DNA of 64,000 nucleotides from UBA7683 sp964643895 (GTDB lineage: Bacteria; Patescibacteriota; Saccharimonadia; Saccharimonadales; UBA7683). Location: contig CAZXUE010000001.1 in assembly GCA_964643895.1 (NCBI GenBank), positions 46,709 to 110,708 on the forward strand, written 5' to 3'. Of this stretch, positions 24,706 through 33,876 are shown piece by piece. Every line of letters starts with the position of its first letter. The first letter of the stretch is position 1. The position numbers and the translations under genes were made by a program. Under the pieces are notes generated by a model, which did not search any database, was not told the origin of the DNA, and saw nothing but the letters and a program-made list of their open reading frames with translations.

Positions 24706-25005
24706 TTATCCGATCATTCGTTTCACTTTTATATGATCTCCTTCAAGCGCTGGCAGGTTCTTGAAGAGCTCTTCTTGCACCACCTGAGTAGTTACTTCAT
24801 CGGCGCGAGTGGCGTTTTTATCTTGGCTCGTGAGGCCAGTCACTTGGTAGGTTGGCTTGAGACCCTCTACATCAACTGCGTCAAGTTGAGCTACGTAATC
24901 TAGTATTGCACTGAGCTCTTTCTGATAAGATGCGATTTCTTCTTCAGAGAGCCGCAACCTGCTCAAACGTGCCAGCTTTAAAATATCTTCTCGAGACAGT
25001 TTCAT
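24706..25005 (-). CDS. gatC: Aspartyl/glutamyl-tRNA amidotransferase subunit C
   Basis: A 99-residue GatC that bridges GatA and GatB. It shows the normal pattern: KLSREDILKLARLSRLRLSEEEIASYQKELSAILDYVAQLDAVDVEGLKP, then a C-terminal arm. An upstream TTG would add three residues, but a TATAAT -10 hexamer at 25013-25018 ends 7 nt before the ATG at 25005, so this ATG is chosen and the operon is probably leaderless. First gene of gatC-gatA-HEPN-gatB. Confidence 0.93.
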   Translation of the reverse strand: MKLSREDILKLARLSRLRLSEEEIASYQKELSAILDYVAQLDAVDVEGLKPTYQVTGLTSQDKNATRADEVTTQVVQEELFKNLPALEGDHIKVKRMIG

Positions 25006-25012
25006 ATCAACC

Positions 25013-25018
25013 AATTAT
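25013..25018 (-). promoter_or_regulatory. gat operon -10 box, leaderless
   Basis: TATAAT on the minus strand ending 7 nt before the gatC ATG. Confidence 0.55.
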
Positions 25019-25097
25019 AACAGATCCGTAGGTTGCTGTTTGCATTGATATCTAAAAATGCTTATGATAATGACAGTTAAGGAAGATCCAGATAAAC

Positions 25098-26240
25098 ATG
25101 CGTCTAAAAGAAGTCGGTCTGGGGGTGGCTCGAAAGATTGTGCCTTTGTCGGCCTTAGATTCCTATGCCGCGCCAGAACAGATGTCCGAAATGAGAGCAT
25201 TTCTAGCTCCGGACCATATTGAAAAACTCAAAACCGAGAGCGCAATAAAATACTGGGAAGTACTTGGAGAAGAAGAACTCATTGAAGGTATTGGAACCCT
25301 GCGGCGCATTGGTTTTGTTACTGAACAGGGCTATGCGTACTCGGCAGTAATTGGGATACCAGAAAGTCCCGAATCAAATGTACCGATTATTGGCACGAGT
25401 GCCTGGTTTACCAGCACAGAAGGGCATAACGAGCATACTATTCGAAACATGGTACGAGCTGGTAATTACGTTTATTTTGTCGGTGCTGAAGGAAGTTATG
25501 AACCAAACTGCGAAATAAGAACAGACGCAATCAGTCCAATCTCACTGGCTAACTCTGCTGCAGCAGTACTCAACTTTTCATACCATACAGCCAAAGAGCT
25601 TCGCGCTGAAGGCCATGATATCGATACTGAAGATAGGATCATCATTGGAGAGTCTCGGGGTGCAATGGTCGGTATGGGTATTGCAGCTCTCGCTGAAGAG
25701 TTTCGGCAGCGAATCATCATGGCGGATCTTGTTGCGCCCTGCCTACCGCGTTCCATGGAGCTGGGCGATATCCGCCACTTGCTTGAACAAGTTGCACAAG
25801 AGCCGATTGAAATAGTCCGCCTTATGGGGCGAATGGCCCTTGGCCGCGCACTGCACTATCCGGCAACATTCGACCCAAGTCCATACAGCCTCAAACACCA
25901 GCTGGCTATAGGTTTTGCTCTTTTCAGTGGTGAGGCTGGCATGCTTGCTCGCTACATTCCCCGAGAAACTCTCATGCATGTCACCACTTTCGATAGTGAT
26001 TTCGCCTCAATGCGCGAAGAATGGGAGCACATATTTACTGACCACGAAGGTGTTCGCATCACACCACTACGAGGAAGTCACCTTACCCTTGCGGATCTTG
26101 AAACGTTACAGTACATTATTGGTCGCAATAAAGCTCTGCAATACTGCCTCGCCAAGAGCATACCTCTTACTCCTGAGGTCGTCTTCAATACCGCCCACAT
26201 CTTAGCACCAGATCAAAAGCCGCTTCCGTACGCCGCATAA
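25098..26240 (+). CDS. Alpha/beta-hydrolase-like protein
   Basis: A 380-residue protein with an alpha/beta-hydrolase layout. The nucleophile elbow is GESRGAM (about residues 192-198, Ser194), preceded by a beta strand (DRIIIGESRG). A C-terminal GSHLTLADLE could supply the catalytic His, and TTFDSDFASM a candidate Asp. There is no signal peptide or membrane helix, so it is cytoplasmic. I cannot name the substrate. Esterase, lipase or peptidase are all possible. The gene stands alone, divergent from gatC and convergent with the paralogue cluster. Confidence 0.7.
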   Translation: MRLKEVGLGVARKIVPLSALDSYAAPEQMSEMRAFLAPDHIEKLKTESAIKYWEVLGEEELIEGIGTLRRIGFVTEQGYAYSAVIGIPESPESNVPIIGTSAWFTSTEGHNEHTIRNMVRAGNYVYFVGAEGSYEPNCEIRTDAISPISLANSAAAVLNFSYHTAKELRAEGHDIDTEDRIIIGESRGAMVGMGIAALAEEFRQRIIMADLVAPCLPRSMELGDIRHLLEQVAQEPIEIVRLMGRMALGRALHYPATFDPSPYSLKHQLAIGFALFSGEAGMLARYIPRETLMHVTTFDSDFASMREEWEHIFTDHEGVRITPLRGSHLTLADLETLQYIIGRNKALQYCLAKSIPLTPEVVFNTAHILAPDQKPLPYAA

Positions 26241-26284
26241 GAGTCCTATGCGTGATGGAAGTTCTTAGCTCTTAGGATTAATTG

Positions 26285-26989
26285 CTAACTTGGTGTAAGT
26301 ATCCAGCGGGTAACCTCTTCACGGAGACGCCGGTATTCTGCCTCCTCAAATTGCATATTAGCGATACAAAAACGATAGCCGCTGATATTTGAACAGAACA
26401 TACTGTCCTGCATGTCCCCGCAATCATGCATCATAAGGCAATCCGTTAAGCCCCCAGATCTGGTGATTCCAAAGCTATTCGCGCACTGGCCACTATCTTC
26501 TGCTCGTATACAAAATGTGAGTGGACCACCTGACTGTGAGGCAAAAACAAACTCACTATCATGAATATTATCACTGTAGTAGATATCTTTTGAGCGGAAA
26601 ATGTCACGGGAATGAAAGACGTTTTCAGATTCTTCCACCATATCAGATTCGGCAACGTTAATACCATCTACCACAAACTCCGTGGTTATAGCGTTAATAC
26701 CGTTCCATTTGGAAAGAATATCCTTTAGATCTTTTATTGGCTGTGTGGCGTAAAGACCCTTTGTAGGTGAAGCCTCGTTGTTGCGGGCGTTTTCCATTTT
26801 GACAAATCGTGAGGCACTAGCCGAAGCACTCCATGTCGTACTGCCATCGGTATAGTCCTTCACTTTATTTGGTAAGTAGATATCGAAAGTAAACTTCTTA
26901 ATCGCTTGTTCAAGGCTGAGTGGGTTTTCAACACCAAAAATCTGCTTGATAATCTTATCGAGCGCAATCTTTGCTTGTTTTTTATCCAT
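26285..26989 (-). CDS. Hexad-repeat Cys protein, paralogue 3 of 3
   Basis: A 234-residue protein, the third tandem copy. It has an N-terminal helical part (DKKQAKIALDKIIKQIFGVENPLSLEQ), an FDIYLP...W segment, KFVKMENARNN, and then six 6-residue units S-x-x-[IV]-x-x (about residues 114-149), followed by a Cys-rich C-terminal half (FCIRAEDSGQC, TDCLMMHDCGDMQDSMFCSN, FCIANMQFEEAEY). The hexads suggest a small beta-helix stack. The FCIANMQ(F)xxxEY ending resembles a domain I recall from many CPR proteins, where it is uncharacterised. Here it follows paralogue 2 by 13 nt, with a TACAAT -10 hexamer (26997-27002) 7 nt before its ATG. Confidence 0.8.
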   Translation of the reverse strand: MDKKQAKIALDKIIKQIFGVENPLSLEQAIKKFTFDIYLPNKVKDYTDGSTTWSASASASRFVKMENARNNEASPTKGLYATQPIKDLKDILSKWNGINAITTEFVVDGINVAESDMVEESENVFHSRDIFRSKDIYYSDNIHDSEFVFASQSGGPLTFCIRAEDSGQCANSFGITRSGGLTDCLMMHDCGDMQDSMFCSNISGYRFCIANMQFEEAEYRRLREEVTRWILTPS

Positions 26990-27002
26990 ACTACAAATTG
27001 TA

Positions 27003-27707
27003 CTACGAAACCGGCGAGAGTATCCATTGAATGACTTGGTCTCTTAGCCGATAGTATTCGGCCTCTTCGAACTGCATGTTTGCAATGCAGAATTGTTTGC
27101 CATTCATGTTACTACAGAACATACTGTCTTGCATATCACCACAATCGTGCATCATTATGCAGTTAGTTAAACCAGCTGAACGAGAAACACCAAAGCTATT
27201 CGTGCACCGCACACTATCGTCCGCACGTATGCAAAATGTCACAAAGCCGCTCCGCTGTGAACCAAAAACGAATTCACTATCAAATACACTGTCACTAAAT
27301 AGAATGTATTTAGACCTATCAATATTGGTCGATCTAAATACGTTCTCTGAGTTCATAACCATGTCTGATTCCGAAACATTGAGGGAATCTAATGTAAACT
27401 CTGAGGTGGTTAAATTAACGTGTTCCCATTTTGAAAGAAGGTCGGCAAGATCTTTTATAGGCTGCGTGGCATAAAGACCATCATGTTCATTACCATTATT
27501 TCGCGCATTATCAATTTTAATAAACTTAGTAGGATTCGGAGATGATGTCCATGTATCAGATCCGTCTGTACTATCTTTGACTTTTTCAGGAAGACGAACA
27601 TCGAACGCAAATTTTTTGGCGAACTCCTCAATTGAAAGTGGGTTTTCAACACCAAAAATTTGTTTAACAATTTTGTCGAGCGATTCTTTTGCTTGTTTCT
27701 TATCCAT
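27003..27707 (-). CDS. Hexad-repeat Cys protein, paralogue 2 of 3
   Basis: A 234-residue copy with the same order of parts as its neighbours and no length change. The hexads read SDMVMN, SENVFR, STNIDR, SKYILF, SDSVFD, SEFVFG. Shared invariant parts include ENPLS, FDVRLP, KFIK-x-x-NAR, QPIKDL, S-F-G-V, HDCGDMQDSMFC and QFCIANMQF. It is closer in the N-terminal part to paralogue 3 (both start MDKKQAK) than to paralogue 1. A TACACT -10 hexamer (27714-27719) directly follows the stop of paralogue 1 and ends 6 nt before this ATG, so it may have its own leaderless promoter in addition to read-through from the ATPase. Function unknown. Confidence 0.8.
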   Translation of the reverse strand: MDKKQAKESLDKIVKQIFGVENPLSIEEFAKKFAFDVRLPEKVKDSTDGSDTWTSSPNPTKFIKIDNARNNGNEHDGLYATQPIKDLADLLSKWEHVNLTTSEFTLDSLNVSESDMVMNSENVFRSTNIDRSKYILFSDSVFDSEFVFGSQRSGFVTFCIRADDSVRCTNSFGVSRSAGLTNCIMMHDCGDMQDSMFCSNMNGKQFCIANMQFEEAEYYRLRDQVIQWILSPVS

Positions 27708-27719
27708 GCTAAGAGTGTA

Positions 27720-28424
27720 CTACGAAGTAGGTGAAAGTATCCATTGCACAACTTGTTGACGCAAATGTTCGTACTCTTGCTGGGTAAACTGCATGTTCGC
27801 TATGCAATATTGACGGCCTCGCATGTTGGTACAAAACATACTGTCTTGCATGTCATAGCAATCGTGAATGAAGAACGAATTATTGATTTTGCTGCTCCAC
27901 GAAACACCAAAACTATTAGAACATTCGCCGCTATCTTCAATTCGTATGCAAAAAGCGTTGCCGCCAGATCGAGAACCCGCTGCAATAAACTCTGAATCTT
28001 CTACGCCATCTGAAAAGAGTACATTTTTGCTGCGGCGGATATCTTGCGATCTATAAACGTTTTCGGATTTCAAGATACCATCACTTTCTGCAACACCTAT
28101 AGATTCAATTTCCCTCTCGGTAGTGGTTAAGTTAATTTCGTTCCACTGCGCCAGAAGCTCCTGCAGATTATTGATCGGCTGTTTTTCGCGAAATCCATCG
28201 TTTTGCTCGTAGCGTGCTCGCGCATTTTCCATTTTTATAAACTTAGTTGGGTTAGTTGAGGAAGCCCAGGTTGGCTCGTTGGTTGTAGAATCATAAACCA
28301 TTTGTGGCAAACGCACATCAAAAGCAAACTTTTGCATAAACTGCTCAAGACTGAGTGGGTTTTGATAGCCACAAACCTGGCCAATAATTTTATCGAGTAT
28401 TTGCTTTGCTTGATCGGCGTTCAT
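27720..28424 (-). CDS. Hexad-repeat Cys protein, paralogue 1 of 3
   Basis: A 234-residue copy next to the ATPase gene (12-nt gap). AGAGGA upstream of the ATG may be a ribosome binding site. The hexads are SDGILK, SENVYR, SQDIRR, SKNVLF, SDGVED, SEFIAA (114-149). The Cys-rich part has FCIRIEDSGECSNSFGV, HDCYDMQDSMFCTN and QYCIANMQF. It lacks one Cys found in the other two (NNSFF instead of TDCLM/TNCIM). The shared cysteines and histidine could bind metal or form the ends of a solenoid. No signal peptide is visible. Linkage to the HerA-like ATPase suggests that the four products act together. Confidence 0.8.
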   Translation of the reverse strand: MNADQAKQILDKIIGQVCGYQNPLSLEQFMQKFAFDVRLPQMVYDSTTNEPTWASSTNPTKFIKMENARARYEQNDGFREKQPINNLQELLAQWNEINLTTTEREIESIGVAESDGILKSENVYRSQDIRRSKNVLFSDGVEDSEFIAAGSRSGGNAFCIRIEDSGECSNSFGVSWSSKINNSFFIHDCYDMQDSMFCTNMRGRQYCIANMQFTQQEYEHLRQQVVQWILSPTS

Positions 28425-28436
28425 ACTATATCCTCT

Positions 28437-30449
28437 TTACTTTTTAAGTTTTGCTCTACTTGATGATTGACTGGCTAGAATATCCTGCAAATTAATAAAT
28501 TCCCTTTGGCCAACAGCCGCTGTTGCCTGAGCTGGGTGTCCGCTTGAAGCTGTGCCAGAACTTGCAGACTGAGGGACAGCTTGCCGCAAGGCCTCACGCT
28601 GTTGCTGCTGTTCAACAAATCTTGCAGGTAGCTCTTGCTTTTGTTCATACGTTTTAAGTTCAGCTTGTTTGTGTATGACTGGTGCAGCCGTAACATCAAG
28701 CGTACGAGCCTTCACACAAGGTAGAAGCTGGCCGCCAGCTGAAAGGCGCAAAAAGCACTCCCGCGGATGCAGAGTTGTGAGCATTTGTACCCGCACATCT
28801 GATTGTTTTAAGCCCTTTTCCTTCTCGCCTTGCAAGATTTCTTTGGGAATCTCGATATTAAGGTTGCCCTCTAGTGCACGAGCATCTTCCTCTGAAACTT
28901 TAAAGACGTAGTAATTGTAGACATTGGTGAAGATAGCAGCCTGAAGATTCTGCTCGATCTGACCAAAATACTGCTGCGTTAGTACCACGGAGAGACCGAA
29001 CTTACGAGCCTCGGCCAAAATTTGCGCCAACGCTGGATTTTGCACCACCGAAACCTCATCAACTATTAAAATGACCTTCTGATCGAAAGCCCGTGCCTGC
29101 GCTAGAAGAAAAATCTGCTGAATTAGCAATCCGGCAATGGTTTTTACTACCTTCTCGCCCATACTGACCTTATTGAGTGAGAAAACTGTTAAGAAATTAC
29201 TGTTTACAATCTGGCCAATCGAGGTGGCGCTTTGATCGTTGCCAGCTAAACTTGGTTGCATTTGCATCTCATCGACCAACGAGGCGATTGGCGAGATTGC
29301 CTCGTTATAAAATTTAGTACGAATTTCATTAAAATCAGTGCCGAAGAATCGAACAATATTTTCTGGTACGTAACCTTGAACATGCGAAAGCAGCTGATTA
29401 CGGTATTCGATATCTGTTACAAAGCGCTTCAGCGAATCGAGCGACATAACCTGCGCAGTCATCAAAACATACAGTGAGAACCTTAAGACTCGCTCTAGTT
29501 TTGGATTGTGCTGGTCACTAAGCAGCGATTTAAAGAGCGTGCCGGTTAGTTCAGTCGCGGCGGAGATATCGGTTCCTGTGCCGCCAAAAAGTTCGGTTCC
29601 CTCATTTTGGCCTTTAAAGTTGATAACCGTACTCTCTTGAATTCCCTTTAAATCATCTTCCAGCGAGGCGTGTGGATCAATAACGATTACTCGGTAATTT
29701 TGCTTCAAGCCATGAGAATTGGCCAATTTATCCACAAGTAGACTAATCAGTTTGGATTTACCGCTGCCACTAGCACCTATGATGAAAGAATGCTTTTCAA
29801 AATCGTACGAATTCAGGCCGAGATAGTAATTTTTCGGCAAATATGGAAAAGTATCAACTTCAAAAACGGCACCAAGGTTTTCGCTCTGCATAATATGCAG
29901 TGACTTTTGAATATCGAGATACTTAGTAACCTTTTTGCGCAGATAGCGAGTGTTGGCCGTGAAATCAATTGCCAGCATAAATGAAGGGAACGCGGCGGCA
30001 ACTTTATGGTTGATTGTCCAGTTTTTGCCACCATCTTGAAAGTAAAGGTAGCTATGGGTAATGGCTTTTTCAAAATTAATTCGACGGCATTTCACTACCA
30101 GAAACTGGAGGTCTTTAGCTTTTTTAACCTTATACTTCTCCTTCAAATCAAGAAGATCACCGCCAGCCTTCACCACAACCAGCCGCTCTTTGCCAGCCGA
30201 GGATGCCGAGGGCAGACCGATCACTTCCGGTTTTACGGGCCGCAAAACTCCTACCTCGATATTATTTGAAAGCGAGCCAAGGTCGCGGTCACTGAGCACA
30301 AAATAACGAATGGTGTTTTCCTCAACCTTAACGATAACCTGAAATTCTTTCAGAACGCCGACATATTGGGAAAACACATTATAGAGACGGTTCCAGTCCT
30401 CTCTGGTAACCTCGTCTCTCAGCAGGAAAAATTCAAAACAATGTTTCAT
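28437..30449 (-). CDS. HerA/VirB4-like DUF87 ATPase
   Basis: A 670-residue P-loop ATPase of the HerA/FtsK superclass. An N-terminal domain (1-200) precedes GASGSGKSKLISLL (Walker A, 225-232) and VILIVDEVSVVQNP (Walker B acids near 464-465). TQQYFGQ is the sensor-like segment, and there is a C-terminal lobe with TLHPRECFLRLSAG. The last 70 residues are a Q/S/A-rich tail ending in basic residues. Such ATPases pump DNA or protein. In CPR, similar proteins are annotated as type IV secretion or DUF87 proteins. It heads an operon with three tandem hexad-repeat paralogues and is preceded by TATAAT-like hexamers 20-35 nt upstream. The partner proteins are unknown, so its substrate cannot be inferred. 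Confidence 0.85.
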   Translation of the reverse strand: MKHCFEFFLLRDEVTREDWNRLYNVFSQYVGVLKEFQVIVKVEENTIRYFVLSDRDLGSLSNNIEVGVLRPVKPEVIGLPSASSAGKERLVVVKAGGDLLDLKEKYKVKKAKDLQFLVVKCRRINFEKAITHSYLYFQDGGKNWTINHKVAAAFPSFMLAIDFTANTRYLRKKVTKYLDIQKSLHIMQSENLGAVFEVDTFPYLPKNYYLGLNSYDFEKHSFIIGASGSGKSKLISLLVDKLANSHGLKQNYRVIVIDPHASLEDDLKGIQESTVINFKGQNEGTELFGGTGTDISAATELTGTLFKSLLSDQHNPKLERVLRFSLYVLMTAQVMSLDSLKRFVTDIEYRNQLLSHVQGYVPENIVRFFGTDFNEIRTKFYNEAISPIASLVDEMQMQPSLAGNDQSATSIGQIVNSNFLTVFSLNKVSMGEKVVKTIAGLLIQQIFLLAQARAFDQKVILIVDEVSVVQNPALAQILAEARKFGLSVVLTQQYFGQIEQNLQAAIFTNVYNYYVFKVSEEDARALEGNLNIEIPKEILQGEKEKGLKQSDVRVQMLTTLHPRECFLRLSAGGQLLPCVKARTLDVTAAPVIHKQAELKTYEQKQELPARFVEQQQQREALRQAVPQSASSGTASSGHPAQATAAVGQREFINLQDILASQSSSRAKLKK

Positions 30450-30527
30450 AACATAACCGCATAACTATTGTACGAATTATAACATTAACTCTTAACAGAT
30501 GACAGTGCAAAATTGTCAGCCCTTGAA

Positions 30528-32501
30528 TCACATCTTTTCTTTGATTGCAGTAATTTGGTCACGGAGCTCTGCTGCCTCTTCAAAGCGGAGGTTGGCACTG
30601 GCTAGATCCATCTGGCTCTCCAGTTCGGTGATAAGGTGTTTGTATTCGTCTTTTGGAATTTTGTTCAGGTTGAGACTAGGTTTCTTTTCTTTTTCTGGTG
30701 CGCCGATGATTGCTCGAAGACCTTCGTCTACCACCTTATCCACCCCTGTTGGTGTAATGCCGTGTTTCGCATTGTGCGCCTCTTGAATGCTGCGCCGGCG
30801 TTTGGTTTCATCAATAGTGTACTGCATTGATTTCGTAATGGTATCGCCGTACATAATCACATGACCTTCCTCGTGTCGGGCAGCGCGGCCAACCGTTTGC
30901 ACTAACGCCTGCGAACTCCTTAAGAATCCTTCTTTGTCGGCATCCATAATCGCCACTAAGCTTACTTCTGGCAGATCTAAGCCTTCACGCAGCAAGTTAA
31001 TACCCACGAGCACATCGTAGATGCCGAGCCGGAGATCGCGCAAAATGTCAGTTCGATCAAGTGTATCGACATCACTATGTAGATAGGCGGTTTTGATATC
31101 GAGCTCTTGTAGATATTCGGTTAAATCTTCGGCCATTCGTTTTGTAAGTGTTGTAACGAGCACTCGTTGCCCTTTTTGAGTGGTTGCACGAATTTCTTTA
31201 ATTAAATCGTCGATTTGATTTTTAGTTGGGCGAACTTCTATTGGCGGATCAAGCAAGCCAGTTGGACGAATAACCTGTTCGGCCGGCTTACCACTTCGCT
31301 GCAACTCGTATTCGCCAGGTGTGGCAGAAACGTAAATGACTTGGTTAATGTGATTTTGGAATTCTTCGAACTTGAGCGGCCTGTTATCAAGTGCTGAAGG
31401 CAAACGAAAACCGTGTTCCACCAACACCTCTTTTCTGGCGCGATCGCCGTTATACATACCTCGTACTTGTGGCAAGCTCATATGGCTTTCATCAACAAGC
31501 ATTAAAAAATCATCAGGAAAATAATCGAGCAAGGTGGCGGGTTGTTCGCCCGGTTCGCGATTTGTGAGGTATCGAGAATAGTTCTCAATACCTTTCACAA
31601 AACCTGTCTCCTCAAGCATTTCTAGATCAAACTTAGTTCGTTGGCCCAGACGCTGAGCTTCCAGCAGCTTGTTTTGTGATTCAAATTCATTCAGCCGGTT
31701 CTCAAATTCATGACGAATTTTACCAATAGCAACCTTCAGTTTATCGCTGGGCGTAACGTAGTGTGACCCTGGGAAAATGCGTACCTCCTGTGGCTCTTGA
31801 ATAATCTCGCCTGTCAACGGATTGATCTCAGTAATTCGATCAACCTCATCCCCAAAAAACTCAATTCTATAAGCTGATTCCCCGCCTGCTGGAAACACAT
31901 CAACCACATCACCACGCACCCGAAAGGTTGAACGGTGAAAGTCAATATCGTTGCGTGTATATTGAATATCTGTCAGATGACGTAAGAATTTGTCTTGCCG
32001 ACGTTTTTCGCCAACTTTAATAGTTATCGACATCTCCCCGTAATCATCGCGTGATCCAATACCGTAAATACAGCTGACTGAGGCCACAATAATACAATCA
32101 CGACCGGTTAACAGTGCCGAAGTGGCCGCATGGCGCAGCCGGTCAATCTCTTCGTTGATCTTAGAATCTTTTTCGATGTAGGTATCGCTCGAAGGCATAT
32201 AGGCTTCCGGCTGATAATAATCGAAATAACTAACGAAATAGTGGACTTCATTCTCCGGAAAGAACTGCCGAAACTCGCTATACAGCTGTGCAGCTAGAGT
32301 TTTATTGTGGCTCAGCACCAAAGTTGGCTTTTGCACAGCTTGAATAATATTAGCCATCGTAAAGGTCTTACCAGAGCCAGTTACCCCAAGCAGCGTCTGC
32401 TCTTTTTGTCCGCCATTCAGACCATCCACCAACTGCTTAATAGCCATTGGCTGATCACCAGTAGGTTGGTATTTGGTATTGAGCTTAAACGGCCTACTCA
32501 T
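30528..32501 (-). CDS. uvrB: Excinuclease ABC subunit B
   Basis: A 657-residue damage-verification helicase of nucleotide excision repair. The Walker A is GVTGSGKTFTMANII (about 39-53). Next come the beta-hairpin region (HYFVSYFDYYQPEAYMPSSDTYIEKDSKINEEIDRLR), DE-type motifs (MLVDESHMS), and helicase motifs V-VI (VGINLLREGLDLPEVSLVAIMDADKEGFLRS, QTVGRAARH). The C-terminal UVR domain (MDLASANLRFEEAAELRDQI) binds UvrC. The length is standard. A TACACT -10 hexamer (32508-32513) ends 6 nt before the ATG. uvrA and uvrC are not in the window. Confidence 0.97.
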   Translation of the reverse strand: MSRPFKLNTKYQPTGDQPMAIKQLVDGLNGGQKEQTLLGVTGSGKTFTMANIIQAVQKPTLVLSHNKTLAAQLYSEFRQFFPENEVHYFVSYFDYYQPEAYMPSSDTYIEKDSKINEEIDRLRHAATSALLTGRDCIIVASVSCIYGIGSRDDYGEMSITIKVGEKRRQDKFLRHLTDIQYTRNDIDFHRSTFRVRGDVVDVFPAGGESAYRIEFFGDEVDRITEINPLTGEIIQEPQEVRIFPGSHYVTPSDKLKVAIGKIRHEFENRLNEFESQNKLLEAQRLGQRTKFDLEMLEETGFVKGIENYSRYLTNREPGEQPATLLDYFPDDFLMLVDESHMSLPQVRGMYNGDRARKEVLVEHGFRLPSALDNRPLKFEEFQNHINQVIYVSATPGEYELQRSGKPAEQVIRPTGLLDPPIEVRPTKNQIDDLIKEIRATTQKGQRVLVTTLTKRMAEDLTEYLQELDIKTAYLHSDVDTLDRTDILRDLRLGIYDVLVGINLLREGLDLPEVSLVAIMDADKEGFLRSSQALVQTVGRAARHEEGHVIMYGDTITKSMQYTIDETKRRRSIQEAHNAKHGITPTGVDKVVDEGLRAIIGAPEKEKKPSLNLNKIPKDEYKHLITELESQMDLASANLRFEEAAELRDQITAIKEKM

Positions 32502-32507
32502 TTAACT

Positions 32508-32513
32508 AGTGTA
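32508..32513 (-). promoter_or_regulatory. uvrB -10 box, leaderless
   Basis: TACACT on the minus strand ending 6 nt before the uvrB ATG. No ribosome binding site fits in this gap. Confidence 0.55.
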
Positions 32514-32547
32514 ACAGAACTGATGGTGCGAATAGCTGAAAACCCAG

Positions 32548-33249
32548 TTACTGCTGAGCCGGCTCTGAAGAGACTGGAGTGTTTGGGTCAGAACTTTGGC
32601 TATTGTCACCAGGATCAATTTGGGCCGAAGTCTTGCTGCTTGCCTCAAGCTGGGCAAACTGTTTGAGTAGAGATGCTTTATATGGCGTTTCGATATTGGC
32701 AGGGTTGCTCGTGCAGGTTTCGGTTTTGGATTTATACATATAAAGATACTTGCTAATTCCTACGACATTAGCGCCCGCTACTGGAACATCGCCCGCGGCA
32801 GCGCGTTCGATGGTGCCGATTTCTCCTTGATAATCACGACAGGTGGCAATCGTAGCCATAGTCGGCGAATAAAGTTCAACGAAGTCAGCGTTCAAACGTG
32901 TGCGAAATCGATATTTGACATCTTTGAACTTCTCATCTAGCGGCAAGCGAATGCCCCACTCTTCAATCGTGAGGTACGTCACTCCTGGCTCATCAATCAC
33001 TTCACCGGCAGCCGATAGTTCATCCCTGAGCGTGTCAGCCTCTTGATTTGCTTTATCAATTTGCATTTGGCTAGCCGATTTTTGCGAACTCTGACCCAAT
33101 AATAAGCCTCCCGCAAATAGCACTGCCGCTATGAGAAGGCCGCCAACGATCATCAAAATTAAAGAGAGTGCACTCCTCTGAGGCACTGTTGGCATTGACG
33201 TAGACTGCTGTGTGTTTTGCTGTGGGTAGACAGGTTGATCTGGTTGCAT
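32548..33249 (-). CDS. Single-pass membrane protein with P/Q/S-rich ends
   Basis: A 233-residue protein. A cytoplasmic P/Q/S/T-rich N-terminus (1-25) precedes one membrane helix (about 28-50). A short coiled-coil-like stretch (KANQEADTLRDELSAAGE) and an outer domain (EEWGIRLPLDEKFKDVKYRFR...) follow. The outer domain has two cysteines, in ATCRDY and ETCTSNP, that could form a disulfide. A Ser/Pro-rich tail follows. The type is common in CPR genomes, but I cannot assign a function. It is 9 nt downstream of the SLOG gene on the same strand and probably in its operon. Confidence 0.65.
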   Translation of the reverse strand: MQPDQPVYPQQNTQQSTSMPTVPQRSALSLILMIVGGLLIAAVLFAGGLLLGQSSQKSASQMQIDKANQEADTLRDELSAAGEVIDEPGVTYLTIEEWGIRLPLDEKFKDVKYRFRTRLNADFVELYSPTMATIATCRDYQGEIGTIERAAAGDVPVAGANVVGISKYLYMYKSKTETCTSNPANIETPYKASLLKQFAQLEASSKTSAQIDPGDNSQSSDPNTPVSSEPAQQ

Positions 33250-33258
33250 AGTGCTCCT

Positions 33259-33876
33259 TTACTTACGATTATGCCGTTCTTCCAATATTTTCACAATACG
33301 TTCCACTAATAGATCTGGCTGCTGGCCAAAAAAGACATCGTGGCGAGTATCGCAGATACCGTCATGGCACATACCGGCCGCCTTCATAAGATGCTCAAAC
33401 TCTTCGCCAACACCGCCAGTGTCTCTTAGAACACCCACCGGCACATGGCTTTCAATTGCAGTCGCAAACTCATGCACCGTCCCCATGCGCCCACCAATGC
33501 TCAAAACTGCATCGGAACTTTGCACCAAAAGAGCATCGCGGCCAACATAATGGAGACCTGTGTAGAGAATAAAATCATAAGCTGTTGTTGGCAAGCGATA
33601 TTTATTCAGATGCTCTCGTACGCTGGCCGCCGGGCTAATACCAATACTCATACCTCCGACACTCTTTGCACCTTGGGCCGCCCAGTCTGGCAGGCCGATA
33701 GTTGCGCCAGTAATAAGCACATGTCCTTGTAGCGCAACTTGTTTACCAAGTTCAAAGGCTAGTTCGTAATCATCTTCTACGGTTTTGCCGCGCGCTGCAC
33801 CGCTCACACAAATAGTAAATCGGTGTTTGGGTGACTTCGGCACCAGCTTTGTTTGTTTTGGTCGGGGATATGCCAT
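33259..33876 (-). CDS. SLOG/LOG-family nucleotide-binding protein
   Basis: A 205-residue Rossmann-like protein of the SLOG superfamily, related to lysine decarboxylase-like (LOG) proteins. It shows ICVSGAARG at the first strand, VLITGATIGLPDWAAQGAKSVGG, and the GGRMGTVHEFATAIE motif that corresponds to the family PGGxGTxxE. LOG enzymes release bases from nucleotide monophosphates, but other members are sensors, so the reaction here is unassigned. It overlaps the stop of the 413-residue gene upstream by one base (TAATG), which implies a functional or translational link. Confidence 0.8.
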   Translation of the reverse strand: MAYPRPKQTKLVPKSPKHRFTICVSGAARGKTVEDDYELAFELGKQVALQGHVLITGATIGLPDWAAQGAKSVGGMSIGISPAASVREHLNKYRLPTTAYDFILYTGLHYVGRDALLVQSSDAVLSIGGRMGTVHEFATAIESHVPVGVLRDTGGVGEEFEHLMKAAGMCHDGICDTRHDVFFGQQPDLLVERIVKILEERHNRK

